DNA of 64,000 nt, taken from Novosphingobium sp. G106. Lineage in GTDB: Bacteria > Pseudomonadota > Alphaproteobacteria > Sphingomonadales > Sphingomonadaceae. The notes beneath the pieces are model-generated. The model was not told the DNA's origin and ran no database searches. It saw only the letters and a program-made list of their open reading frames with translations. The stretch covers positions 3,472,001 through 3,536,000 of the forward strand of contig NZ_JAHOOZ010000001.1 of assembly GCF_019075875.1 (NCBI RefSeq). The letters run 5' to 3'. Below, piece after piece: positions 53,681 to 61,993 of the stretch (its first letter is position 1; every line of letters starts with the position of its first letter). The position numbers were made by a program, and so were the translations under genes.

Positions 53681-54393
53681 CAGGCGGAAGCCTTCTCGTG
53701 CTGCTCGATACGGTCGACCAGGCCATCCCTGAAATGGACGATCGTGCGCGCGAAGGCCGCCATGTCTGGCTCGTGGGTTACCATCAGCACGGTAATCCCG
53801 GACTCCTGGTTGAGCGCGGTCAGAAGCTGCATGATCTCGACCGAACGTTCACTGTCGAGGTTACCGGTCGGCTCGTCGGCAAGGAGGACGTCGGGATTGG
53901 TGACGATGGCGCGGGCTATCGCGACGCGCTGCTGCTGGCCGCCCGAAAGCTCAGCGGGCGTATGATCCCACCAGTCCTTGAGGCCCACCTTGTCGAGCGC
54001 GGCCAGCGCCGTCTCTCGCCGCGCATGCTTCTCGTCGCCACGATAGAGCAGCGGCAGCTCGACATTCTCGAGCGCCGAAGTCCGCGCCAGCAGGTTGAAG
54101 CCCTGGAACACGAAGCCGAGATACTTGCGGCGCAGCAGCGCACGCTGATCGCGGTCGAGCGCCTCGACGTGGCGCCCCTTGAACAGGAAGCTGCCGGCGC
54201 TGGGCATGTCGAGACAACCGAGAATGTTCATCGTCGTCGACTTGCCCGAACCCGATGGGCCCATGACCGCGACGAAATCGCCGCGCTTGATGTCGAGATC
54301 GATACCTTTCAGCGCTTCGAATGCGGTCGGTCCTTCGCCATAGACCTTGGTCACGCCGCGCAGGGCGATGAGCGCTTCCTCAGGCTCAGCCAC
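53680..54393 (-). CDS. MacB-type ABC transporter ATPase
   Basis: ATPase subunit of 237 residues. Walker A is GPSGSGKST, the Q-loop is LGFVFQGFNLL, the signature LSGGQQQRVAIARAI and Walker B VLLADEPTGNLDS follow, ending with the H-loop VTHEPD. The start chosen is GTG at 54393 because a strong AGGAGG site lies seven bases before it. It overlaps the adaptor stop by 8 bases and the permease start by one, so the four efflux genes are one transcript. Confidence 0.93.
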   Translation of the reverse strand: MAEPEEALIALRGVTKVYGEGPTAFEALKGIDLDIKRGDFVAVMGPSGSGKSTTMNILGCLDMPSAGSFLFKGRHVEALDRDQRALLRRKYLGFVFQGFNLLARTSALENVELPLLYRGDEKHARRETALAALDKVGLKDWWDHTPAELSGGQQQRVAIARAIVTNPDVLLADEPTGNLDSERSVEIMQLLTALNQESGITVLMVTHEPDMAAFARTIVHFRDGLVDRIEQHEKASA

Positions 54394-55798
54394 CGCCGCC
54401 GCCTCCTGCGCCAGCGCCGCCACCGCCCTGCCGCCGCCGCTGCCCGCCACTACCGCCGCCCGAGCCCGCCTTGTCGCTGGAGTCCGCGAGCTGACCGGTG
54501 ATCACTTCCATCCCGGGTTTGAGCCCGCCCGAGACGACCTCGGTCTGCGAACCGTCGCTGTCGCCGGTGACGATCTGCACGGCTTTGGGCTTGCCCTCCT
54601 CGTCCTTGACATAGACCGTCTGCGATGCGCCGCGGCTAAGCGTCACGCTGCGCGTGTTGCCCTGACCGCGGCGCGGCGGGCGGAAGCTGATCGCGCTGGT
54701 AATGCCGCCGGAACTGCCGCCTCCGCTGGCCTGAGCCTGCGGCGTGAAGCGTAGCGCGGCGTTGGGGATCAGCAACACGTTCTGCTTGTCGGCCGTGACG
54801 ATGTCGGCCGTGGCGGTCATGCCCGGGCGCAACTGCTGGTCGGCATTGGCCACCGAGAGGTCGGCCGCATAGGAGACGACCTGCCCCGCGGTGGACGTCG
54901 TCGTGGTCGACGACGAAGAGGAACTCGCCGCCGATGCGGTCAGGTTCGAGCCGATTTCCACGCGCGTGATCTTCGCCGGGAAGGTCTTGCCCGGGAATGC
55001 ATCGACCGTGAACGTCGCGTTCTGGCCCTGCTTGACCGTGCCCACGTCGGCCTCGTCGATCGCGACTTCGAGCTTCATCGTCGTCAGATCCTCGGCAATG
55101 ACGAACAGCGTCGGCGTGTTGAACGAGGAGGCGACGGTCTGGCCGGGATCGACCTGGCGCGCCAGCACTACGCCGGCGACCGGCGAACGGATGATGGCGC
55201 GGGCGCGCTGCGTCTGGGTCTGCGCGAGGCTCGCCTGGCTGGCGACGACATTGGCCTGCGCCACCTTGAGCGCCGCCACCGCGCGCTGGGCATCGGCGCG
55301 CCCGGTCTGCAACTCGGTGCGCGCGGGCACCTTGCCGCCCGAGAGCCGCGAGACTTCCTCGAGCCGCGCGAGCTGTGCCTGCGCCTCGGCCACGGTGGCC
55401 TGCGCCTGCCCGACCTGCGCCTGGTTGGCCGCGAGCTGCGCCTTGCCCTGGCGAATCTGGTCGTCGAGCTGCTCCGGGTCGATCTCCGCAAGCGCCTGCC
55501 CCGCGACGACGTGATCGTTCACGTCGACCAGCACTTTGACGACGAGGCCCGAAAGCTGTGAGCCGACGGTAACCTGGTTGGTCGGGGCGAGCTTGCCCGT
55601 GGCAGAAACGGTCGTGGTTAGCCGGCCCCGCTCGATCGCTACGGTCGAATATTTCGGTTCGCTCGATCCGCCGAAGAAGCGGAATAGCAGCAACAGCACG
55701 ATCAGCACCGCCAGCGCGATACCGCCCCACTTGGCATAGCGGTGCCAGGCCGGCTTCGGCTTCACGCCCAGGAAATCGTCGAGGTTTTCGTCTGCCAT
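54386..55798 (-). CDS. MacA-type periplasmic adaptor protein
   Basis: Membrane fusion protein of 470 residues. The N-terminal transmembrane helix (GGIALAVLIVLLLLFRFFGG, about 25-44) anchors it. It then has a lipoyl domain (TVGSQLSGLVVKVLVDVNDH), a helical hairpin made of Ala/Gln heptads (AAN QAQVGQAQATVAEAQAQLA) and a beta-barrel domain. An unusual feature is the serine/threonine run near residue 300 and a Gly-rich C-terminus. It matches MacA, which bridges the MacB ABC protein to the outer-membrane channel. The gene begins two bases after the stop of the outer-membrane factor gene. Confidence 0.93.
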   Translation of the reverse strand: MADENLDDFLGVKPKPAWHRYAKWGGIALAVLIVLLLLFRFFGGSSEPKYSTVAIERGRLTTTVSATGKLAPTNQVTVGSQLSGLVVKVLVDVNDHVVAGQALAEIDPEQLDDQIRQGKAQLAANQAQVGQAQATVAEAQAQLARLEEVSRLSGGKVPARTELQTGRADAQRAVAALKVAQANVVASQASLAQTQTQRARAIIRSPVAGVVLARQVDPGQTVASSFNTPTLFVIAEDLTTMKLEVAIDEADVGTVKQGQNATFTVDAFPGKTFPAKITRVEIGSNLTASAASSSSSSTTTTSTAGQVVSYAADLSVANADQQLRPGMTATADIVTADKQNVLLIPNAALRFTPQAQASGGGSSGGITSAISFRPPRRGQGNTRSVTLSRGASQTVYVKDEEGKPKAVQIVTGDSDGSQTEVVSGGLKPGMEVITGQLADSSDKAGSGGGSGGQRRRQGGGGAGAGGGGGG

Positions 55799-55799
55799 A

Positions 55800-57269
55800 T
55801 CAGTTGGTTCCTCGCGGTGCCGGCGGGACTGTAGCAACGGTTGGCGTCACCGAGCTGTCCCAGCCGCCGCCGAGCGCGGCATAGAGCGCAATCAACGCGG
55901 TCGCCTTGTCCGAGCGCGCCTGCACGAGCCCGTTGCGCGCCGAGATCAGCGCCGATTCCTGCGTGTTGAGCGTGGTGAAGTCGGTCAGTCCCGTGCGGTA
56001 CTGGCTGCGCGCCAGGATCGCCGAATTATTCGACGCGTCGTAGGCGATGGCGAACTGGCGCTCGCGTTCCTGCGCCGAATTCAGCGCGACGACGGCATTC
56101 TCGATGTCTTCCATCGCAGTCAGCACGGTCGACTTGTAGGCGGCAAAGGCGCCGTCCGCCGCGGCGCGGCTCGAACGGACCTGGGCATTGAGCCGCCCGC
56201 CGTTGAAGATCGCCTGAGTCAGCCCGGCGAAGAGCCCGCCCGTGATCGTCTCGAACAGGCCGCCAATATTGCCCGCGCTGGTATCCAGGCTGCCGCTGAT
56301 GTTGAGCGCAGGGAACAATTGCGCCTTGGCGACGCCGATCTGCGCGGTCGCGGCAGCGAGACTGCGTTCGGCCGCACGCACGTCCGGGCGCTGGCGCAGC
56401 ACGTTGGCGGGGATGCCGGCACGGACGGTCGTGGGACCGCTCGGGATCGGCTTCATCGGCGCCAGCATGGCCTTGAGCGCGCCCGGCGCCTGGCCGGTGA
56501 GCACGCCGATGCGCGACACCGCGGCATTGTACTGCTGCTCGATCTGCGGGATGCCCGCGGCAGTCTGCGCCCGGCTCGCCCGCGCCTGCTCGGCATCGAC
56601 CGAGGAAACGAGGCCGGCCTGGACGCGGAAGCCGGCGATCTCGAGATTGTCGTCCTGTATGGCCAGGCTGGCCTTGGCGTTATCGAGCTGCGCCTGATAG
56701 GCGCGGGCCAGCACATAGTTGCGCGCGACCTCGCTCTCGACCGACAGCAGCGTGGTCGCATAGTCGAAGCCCGCGGCCTCGTACTGCGCGCGGCTCGCCT
56801 CGATGCCGCGCCGGACGCCGCCGAAAAGGTCGACCTGATAGCTGGCATCGAGCCCCAGCGAGAAGTTGCTGCTCCCGCCGCGGCCGGTGGTGGTCACCGT
56901 GCCGTCGGGCAGCGTCACCACTTGCCCCCCGCCGCGCAGCGATTCCGTGCGACTAAAGCCGCCCGAACCACTGACGGACGGGAAGATGTCGGACCGGCTG
57001 ACGACCAGCGCCTCGCGCGCCTGGCGCAGCCGCGCCACCGCCTGGGCCAGATCGAGATTGGCCGCAGCCGCCTGCCCGACGAGCTGGCCCAGCACAGGAT
57101 CGTCGAACTTGTCCCACCAGCGGGTAATATCCTCGGCCGTCGGCGGAGCGGTGACCGACCAGGCATCGGGCACGCCGAGTTCGGCAGTGCTTTTCGGATG
57201 ATAGTCTGGGCCGACGCTGCACCCCGAAAGAAGTGCCGCCGCGAGCAGGAAAGGGGTCGCACGCCTCAT
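55800..57269 (-). CDS. NodT-family outer-membrane efflux lipoprotein
   Basis: Outer-membrane factor of 489 residues, TolC-like. The lipoprotein signal is MRRATPFLLAAALLSGCS with Cys17, and the mature part begins VGPDYHPK, typical of NodT/RND outer-membrane factors. Two copies of the outer-membrane efflux repeat follow, with IPANVLRQRPDVRAAERSLA as the conserved block. It is the first gene of the four-gene efflux operon. The start at 57269 fits the lipobox; an upstream in-frame extension does not. Confidence 0.93.
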   Translation of the reverse strand: MRRATPFLLAAALLSGCSVGPDYHPKSTAELGVPDAWSVTAPPTAEDITRWWDKFDDPVLGQLVGQAAAANLDLAQAVARLRQAREALVVSRSDIFPSVSGSGGFSRTESLRGGGQVVTLPDGTVTTTGRGGSSNFSLGLDASYQVDLFGGVRRGIEASRAQYEAAGFDYATTLLSVESEVARNYVLARAYQAQLDNAKASLAIQDDNLEIAGFRVQAGLVSSVDAEQARASRAQTAAGIPQIEQQYNAAVSRIGVLTGQAPGALKAMLAPMKPIPSGPTTVRAGIPANVLRQRPDVRAAERSLAAATAQIGVAKAQLFPALNISGSLDTSAGNIGGLFETITGGLFAGLTQAIFNGGRLNAQVRSSRAAADGAFAAYKSTVLTAMEDIENAVVALNSAQERERQFAIAYDASNNSAILARSQYRTGLTDFTTLNTQESALISARNGLVQARSDKATALIALYAALGGGWDSSVTPTVATVPPAPRGTN

Positions 57270-57402
57270 GAATATCTGGATGGCTCTCGCAGTTGAACGC
57301 GTCCAGTCGCAATTTGTCGTCGAGTGTGACAGCCGGACTATGCGCACTAACGCACAAAGCCCGCAGCGGTTGCCGCTGCGCCATCCGGCCGGCGAAATGT
57401 GC

Positions 57403-58233
57403 TCAGGCCGCTACTTCGACCCCAGCGATGCCAGTGCGGTGCATCCTGCGCCCCGAATCCAGCGCGTAGGGGATCACGCGGTGGAGTGCGGACGGGTTGT
57501 CCCAGATCACGCAATCGCCCTCCTGCCAGTGATGGCGATAGGTGAACGCGGGCTGCGCGGTCCAGTCGAGCAGGCGCGCGAGCAGAGCGCGGCCCTCGGC
57601 ATGACTCAATCCGACGATTTCATCGGCGGTAGAGCCGATGATCAACGCCTTCGTGCCGTCGCCGCGCGTCCAGACGAGCGGATGCTCGCGCAGCATCTTG
57701 CGCCGCGTATCGTCGATATCGTCGGGCCCGCAGACCTCGCGCAGCGAAGCCGTCACCGTATGCTTCACGCGCAGGCCTTCGAGTTCCGCCTTCTCCTCCT
57801 TGGGCAGCGCCTCGTAGGCGGCTTTGGTGCTGGCGAACTCGGTATCGCCGCCCTTCGCCGCCAGTTGGCGTGCGCTGAGCACCGAGGCCTTCGGCGGCGC
57901 TCCGTCTACCGTCAGACCGTCCATGTGCCAGAAGAAGGTGCCGAGCACATATTCGCGCTCGATCGCCGCGCCTTCGTTCAAGGTCACCTCATAGACCGGC
58001 GCCGCATCGGCACGGCCCGGGACCTTGGCGGCCACGTTGACCCGCTCGCCTAGCGCATCGGTCAAAGCGAGCTGCTCGGCGTCGGACAGGTTGATCTGCG
58101 GGAAGACCAGCACCGTATGTTTTTCGAGCAGCGCAAGCAGTTCCTGGCTGACCTCGGGATCGCCGATCATATCGCGATCGAGATAGACCTTGGCACCGAC
58201 GGCCGGCTTGAGAACTTCAACTTTGAGAGTCAT
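57403..58233 (-). CDS. TauD/TfdA-family 2-oxoglutarate-dependent dioxygenase
   Basis: Non-haem iron dioxygenase of 276 residues, cytosolic. The metal triad is His103-x-Asp105 (FFWHMDG) and distal His251 (NPSALHRV), and Arg266 in GRRMHR is in the position that binds 2-oxoglutarate. It would hydroxylate or cleave a substrate with an ether, sulfonate or other activated carbon. It is the 3'-most gene of the catabolic minus-strand cluster and lies 26 bases downstream of the SnoaL gene, so its role is likely in the same pathway. Confidence 0.92.
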   Translation of the reverse strand: MTLKVEVLKPAVGAKVYLDRDMIGDPEVSQELLALLEKHTVLVFPQINLSDAEQLALTDALGERVNVAAKVPGRADAAPVYEVTLNEGAAIEREYVLGTFFWHMDGLTVDGAPPKASVLSARQLAAKGGDTEFASTKAAYEALPKEEKAELEGLRVKHTVTASLREVCGPDDIDDTRRKMLREHPLVWTRGDGTKALIIGSTADEIVGLSHAEGRALLARLLDWTAQPAFTYRHHWQEGDCVIWDNPSALHRVIPYALDSGRRMHRTGIAGVEVAA

Positions 58234-58259
58234 GACACGCCTTCCGCTGCCCCTATCGA

Positions 58260-58688
58260 TCAGTTGCCGTGCGCCAGTTCGTCGCCCTTTGCGGCGAGCA
58301 GCGGCAGGATCTTCGAATCCGCGAGCACGGTGCAGAAATATTCGTTGAGCTGCCTGATCTTGCCGTCCTCGAAGGTGAAGATGAAGACGTACTGGTTGCA
58401 GTAGGGCTCCCCGTTGCTCAGCACGGCGTTCCCTTCGAACTCGACGACGACCGTGTCGCCTTCGGCCACGACCTTGCCGATCTTGAGGCGGAAGCCGCCG
58501 GGCATCACGTCGCCGAAGGCTGCCGTGGTCGCCAGCATGGTCTCGCGGTTGCGCCAGCCCGAGACCTGGCCGAAGCCCTTGGTGAAAGTCTCGGCATTGG
58601 GGCCGATGCAACGGTCCATCAGCGGGGCGTCGCCCGTGTCCATTGCCTTGAGGAAATCGAGGGCAATCTGCTTGTTCGCTTCGCTCAT
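58260..58688 (-). CDS. SnoaL-like (NTF2 fold) protein
   Basis: Small protein of 142 residues with the NTF2-like fold of SnoaL polyketide cyclases and ketosteroid-isomerase-like enzymes. It starts ANKQIALDFLKAMDTGDAPL and has FTKGFGQVSGW and YVFIFTFEDGKIRQLNEYFC. Residues that would prove isomerase or dehydratase activity cannot be identified with certainty. The start overlaps the CoxG-like stop by 4 bases, which is tight coupling. Confidence 0.85.
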   Translation of the reverse strand: MSEANKQIALDFLKAMDTGDAPLMDRCIGPNAETFTKGFGQVSGWRNRETMLATTAAFGDVMPGGFRLKIGKVVAEGDTVVVEFEGNAVLSNGEPYCNQYVFIFTFEDGKIRQLNEYFCTVLADSKILPLLAAKGDELAHGN

Positions 58689-59239
58689 GTTCTCACTCCA
58701 TCGGTCCGCTTGCTGCCAAAGATCGCGTTCCAGATCGATCGCAACCAGGCGAAGAAGCCCGTCGGCGCGGCCTGCGGCGCTGCCACAGGCACATCGACTG
58801 CGGCCGCCTCGATCTTGTCCCTAAGCTGACTGGCAAAACCCTTGGCGAGCGTCGGTAGCAGCGGCTTGCCCATGGCTTCCCACATCGGTGCCATCGGCCC
58901 GCCGCCCACCACTTGGACGACGAGCTTGACCTCGGTCTCGCGCGGCCCGGTCGCGGTCGCGAGATAGGATCCCCCGCCCTGCACCGGATCGCCCTCGAGC
59001 TTGTAGGTGAAGAACACGCGTTCGGGACCGTCCCATTGGTCGACATGGACCTGCACCTTGACCGTGCGGACCAGCCCACCGACGCCGACCTTCAGCGTCC
59101 AGCGCGAATTGTCGTCATCGATGACCTCGCATTCCTGCATGCCCGGCATGAGGCTGGCCCAGCCGCGGATATCGCGCGCGAAGGCCCAGACGTTCTCGAT
59201 GCTCTCGCGGATCGTGACGGTCTGTTCGGTTTCGATCAT
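58685..59239 (-). CDS. SRPBCC/CoxG-like protein
   Basis: Protein of 184 residues in the SRPBCC (START-like) superfamily, CoxG type. It starts MIETEQTVTIRESIENVWAF and has WASLMPGMQECEVIDDDNSR, FFTYKLEGDPVQGGGSYLAT and a C-terminal amphipathic helix (TGFFAWLRSIWNAIFG) that may bind membrane, as CoxG does. In some catabolic clusters such proteins accompany SDR and FAD enzymes. It lies 7 bases downstream of the KstD-like gene. Confidence 0.85.
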   Translation of the reverse strand: MIETEQTVTIRESIENVWAFARDIRGWASLMPGMQECEVIDDDNSRWTLKVGVGGLVRTVKVQVHVDQWDGPERVFFTYKLEGDPVQGGGSYLATATGPRETEVKLVVQVVGGGPMAPMWEAMGKPLLPTLAKGFASQLRDKIEAAAVDVPVAAPQAAPTGFFAWLRSIWNAIFGSKRTDGVRT

Positions 59240-59246
59240 GACGCGC

Positions 59247-60980
59247 TCACAGCCCCATGCGCTCGACTTCGCGCTTCAGGAGATCGCTGGGATCGCCGCA
59301 GGCCTCGCGCGCGGCGAGCCAGCCATAGGTCATGCCCCGCGCGTTCGAGATGCCGCTCTGCATGACCGCGCCGGTTTCCATCCGCGCGGTCGAATTGCCG
59401 GCGGCATAGAGCCCGGCGATCGGCTGGCTGTCCCAGCCGATGACGCGCGCGTGGTGATCGATCATCAGTCCCGCCGCGGCAATGCCGGTACCGCCCATGC
59501 GCCGCATCTCGACCGCGTAGAATGGCCCCTTTTCGAGCGGCCCGAGGTTGGGGTTGGGCTTGTGATAGATGTCGCCGCACATCCACGCGCTCCACGGATG
59601 GGTACCGCGGCCGAAGTCGGGATCCTCGCCCTTTTCGGCATTGAGGTTGAACCGGGCGACGGTCTCCTGAAGGTTCTTCGCATCGACGCCGATCTTGCCC
59701 GCCAATTCGGCCAACGTATCGGCCTTGGCGCCGAATCCCTCGGGGAATTCCTGGCCCGGCGTCACCGAGAAGAACGGGTATTTTTCCAGCACCTGGCTGT
59801 CGATCACCACCCAGCAGGGGAAGTTCGGGTGCGTCTGGTTGCCGCCGTCGATCTGGTCGATCTTGTAGTAGAACGAGCGGTAGAACGCCTCGTTGCCGAA
59901 GCGCTTGCCCTCGCGGTTGACGACGATGGTATGCGGCTGGCCTATGACCGGCAGCGCGCTGCGCCACAGCGGCTTGCCTTCCTCGTCCTCCTCGCCCGGA
60001 ACGGTCACGCCCAGCGAGGTGATGTCGGGCACCGTCGCGATGCGTGCGCCGAGCGGTCCTGCCAGGCGGAAATTGGCGCCGTTGATGCCGGAGAACAGCA
60101 TCGAACCCTGCTCAAGCTGGCGGGCGAGCGTCTTGTTGAGGTCCTGGTTCTGCTCGTAGGAACTGACCGCGACGACGACGGCCCTGTTCGCCTTGATGAA
60201 TTTCTCCTGCCCGTCCTGCGTCACGCGCACGCCGACCACGCGGGTGCCATCGGAGATCAGCTCGTCGGCATTGGTGCCGGTCAGCAGCGGGATGTTCCGG
60301 TCGAGCGCGCCCTTGACGAAATAGGCGGCGAGCCCGGCGCCAAGGCAGCGCTCGTCGTTGGTCAGCCGCTCGCCCATCTTGGCGAAGTCCCACTTCATCA
60401 TGTTCGCGGTGCCGCCGCCGTCGCCCATGTCCTTGTGGGTAAAGCCATAGGGCATCTGCGGCGAGACGCGGGTTCGGGTCTGCCAGTCACCCAGCGTCGC
60501 GCCCTTGAACGGCTTGCATTCGAGCATACGCCCCTGCGCCACCGCGTCGTTGGACACGGTGTAATAGTAGTCGGGGCAATCCTCGATGACTGCCATCTCG
60601 AGGCCGATCCGGTCCTCGAAATAGCTCAGCGCCGCGCGCGCGTGGACCACCTTGTTGAGGATTGAGAGGTCGTCGCCATAGTCCATCGACAGGCGCTTGA
60701 GGTAGCGGAAGCCGCTGTCGGTCGAATCCTCGACACCCATCTCGGCGGCATGATGATTGCCCGCAACCCAGACCTCGCCCATCGACAGCGCGGTGACGCC
60801 GCCGACCTGCTCGGAACGTTCCAGTACGATGGCGCTATGGCCCAGCTCATGCGCGGTGATGGCGGCCGACAGGCCGCCAATGCCCGAACCGATCGCGACC
60901 AGGTCTGCTTCCATGTCCCATCGTGCCGGCAGGTTGTTGAGCACTTCGACGATCCCTTCCCATAGACGGCGCGGCTTCAT
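59247..60980 (-). CDS. KstD/fumarate-reductase-like FAD flavoprotein 1
   Basis: FAD-dependent enzyme of 577 residues in the FAD-binding 2 family (3-oxosteroid 1-dehydrogenase, fumarate reductase flavoproteins). The FAD motif is VAIGSGIGGLSAAITAHELG, then GGVTALSMGEVWVAGNH. The C-terminal block is GLYAAGNSTARMETGAVMQS followed by GISNARGMTYGWLAAREA, which differs from bona fide KstD (GNAAAS...GATLGPAMTFG), so ketosteroid dehydrogenation is not certain. A GGAG site is near the ATG. The substrate could be a steroid, terpenoid or other cyclic ketone. Confidence 0.87.
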   Translation of the reverse strand: MKPRRLWEGIVEVLNNLPARWDMEADLVAIGSGIGGLSAAITAHELGHSAIVLERSEQVGGVTALSMGEVWVAGNHHAAEMGVEDSTDSGFRYLKRLSMDYGDDLSILNKVVHARAALSYFEDRIGLEMAVIEDCPDYYYTVSNDAVAQGRMLECKPFKGATLGDWQTRTRVSPQMPYGFTHKDMGDGGGTANMMKWDFAKMGERLTNDERCLGAGLAAYFVKGALDRNIPLLTGTNADELISDGTRVVGVRVTQDGQEKFIKANRAVVVAVSSYEQNQDLNKTLARQLEQGSMLFSGINGANFRLAGPLGARIATVPDITSLGVTVPGEEDEEGKPLWRSALPVIGQPHTIVVNREGKRFGNEAFYRSFYYKIDQIDGGNQTHPNFPCWVVIDSQVLEKYPFFSVTPGQEFPEGFGAKADTLAELAGKIGVDAKNLQETVARFNLNAEKGEDPDFGRGTHPWSAWMCGDIYHKPNPNLGPLEKGPFYAVEMRRMGGTGIAAAGLMIDHHARVIGWDSQPIAGLYAAGNSTARMETGAVMQSGISNARGMTYGWLAAREACGDPSDLLKREVERMGL

Positions 60981-61072
60981 CCGGTCTCCGGAGCCACTGC
61001 CTTCTCATTCGTTCGGCTGCCTCATTTACCGGAGTCGGGCAAGAATAAAAATACCGAACGGTCCATTTGTTT

Positions 61073-61927
61073 TCAAGGACGCTGCGCATCCGGCACGCGT
61101 CCGGCGCGCAATTCGTCCATCAGCGGCTTGCCGTATGCCTCGTCGAGAAAATCGGGCGCCATTCCGCCGAGCTGCTGGCCGCCGTCGGCCGCGAAATTCT
61201 GGCCGGTGATCCAGCCGGCTTCGGGTCCGGCGAGAAAGCGGATCGCGCGCGCAACGTCCTCGGGCTCACCCGTACGGCCAAGCGGCGTGATCGCCGCATA
61301 CTGGTCCTCGGTGCCGGGCGTATCGTACATGAACGCAGTCGCCGCCGAGCGGGTCATCCCGGGGCGCACCGAATTGACGCGGATCTTCGCGCCGCCCAGT
61401 TCGAGCGCGGAAAGCTCGACGAGCCGCTCGACGCCGGCCTTCATCGCCGCATAGGTGACGAGCCCGGTCGAGGACTGCGCGACGACCGCAGTCGAGACGC
61501 AGACGATCGAGCCACCATCGGGCGCCATCAGCGGCGCGCCGTCGCGAACGGCCAGAAACGCGCTGAGGAAATTGCGCTTGAACACGTAGAACACGTGCTC
61601 GGTCGGCTCCATCAGCATCGGCGAGTAATTGTTGCTGCCTCCGACCGCGGGCACGATGATGTCGAGCCGGCCCGCCATGGCATGCGCCTTTACAAGCGCC
61701 GCACGCACGTCGCCCTCGTCGGTCGCGTCGCCGGCAAAGGTTTCGATGCTGGCCTGCGGAAGAGCGTCGACGATCCTGCCGCGCGCCGCCGCCAATGCCT
61801 CTTCGCCACGCCCCATCATCAGCACGGCTGCACCGTCTTCGGCCAGCAATCGGGCGCTCGCCTCGCCAATGCCGCTGCTGGCCCCGGTTACGAAGGCTGT
61901 CTTTCCGGTCAGTGCTCCGCCGGCCAT
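61073..61927 (-). CDS. Short-chain dehydrogenase/reductase
   Basis: Classical SDR of 284 residues. Glycine motif TGASSGIGEASARLL (about 14-28), catalytic serine in VCVSTAVVAQSS and YAAMKAG (Tyr-x-x-x-Lys). The usual NNAG is replaced by IIVPAVGGSNN. The C-terminus has GWITGQNFAADGGQQLGG, standard for the family, with an extra tail. It lies between two KstD-like flavoproteins on the same strand, and probably acts on the same alcohol or ketone. Confidence 0.9.
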   Translation of the reverse strand: MAGGALTGKTAFVTGASSGIGEASARLLAEDGAAVLMMGRGEEALAAARGRIVDALPQASIETFAGDATDEGDVRAALVKAHAMAGRLDIIVPAVGGSNNYSPMLMEPTEHVFYVFKRNFLSAFLAVRDGAPLMAPDGGSIVCVSTAVVAQSSTGLVTYAAMKAGVERLVELSALELGGAKIRVNSVRPGMTRSAATAFMYDTPGTEDQYAAITPLGRTGEPEDVARAIRFLAGPEAGWITGQNFAADGGQQLGGMAPDFLDEAYGKPLMDELRAGRVPDAQRP

Positions 61928-61993
61928 TTCTCTCTCCCGTTCAGTGCCCTGCGGGCATCCGACTCCGGTTTCTGAGCCTAATCGAGCTGGGCT

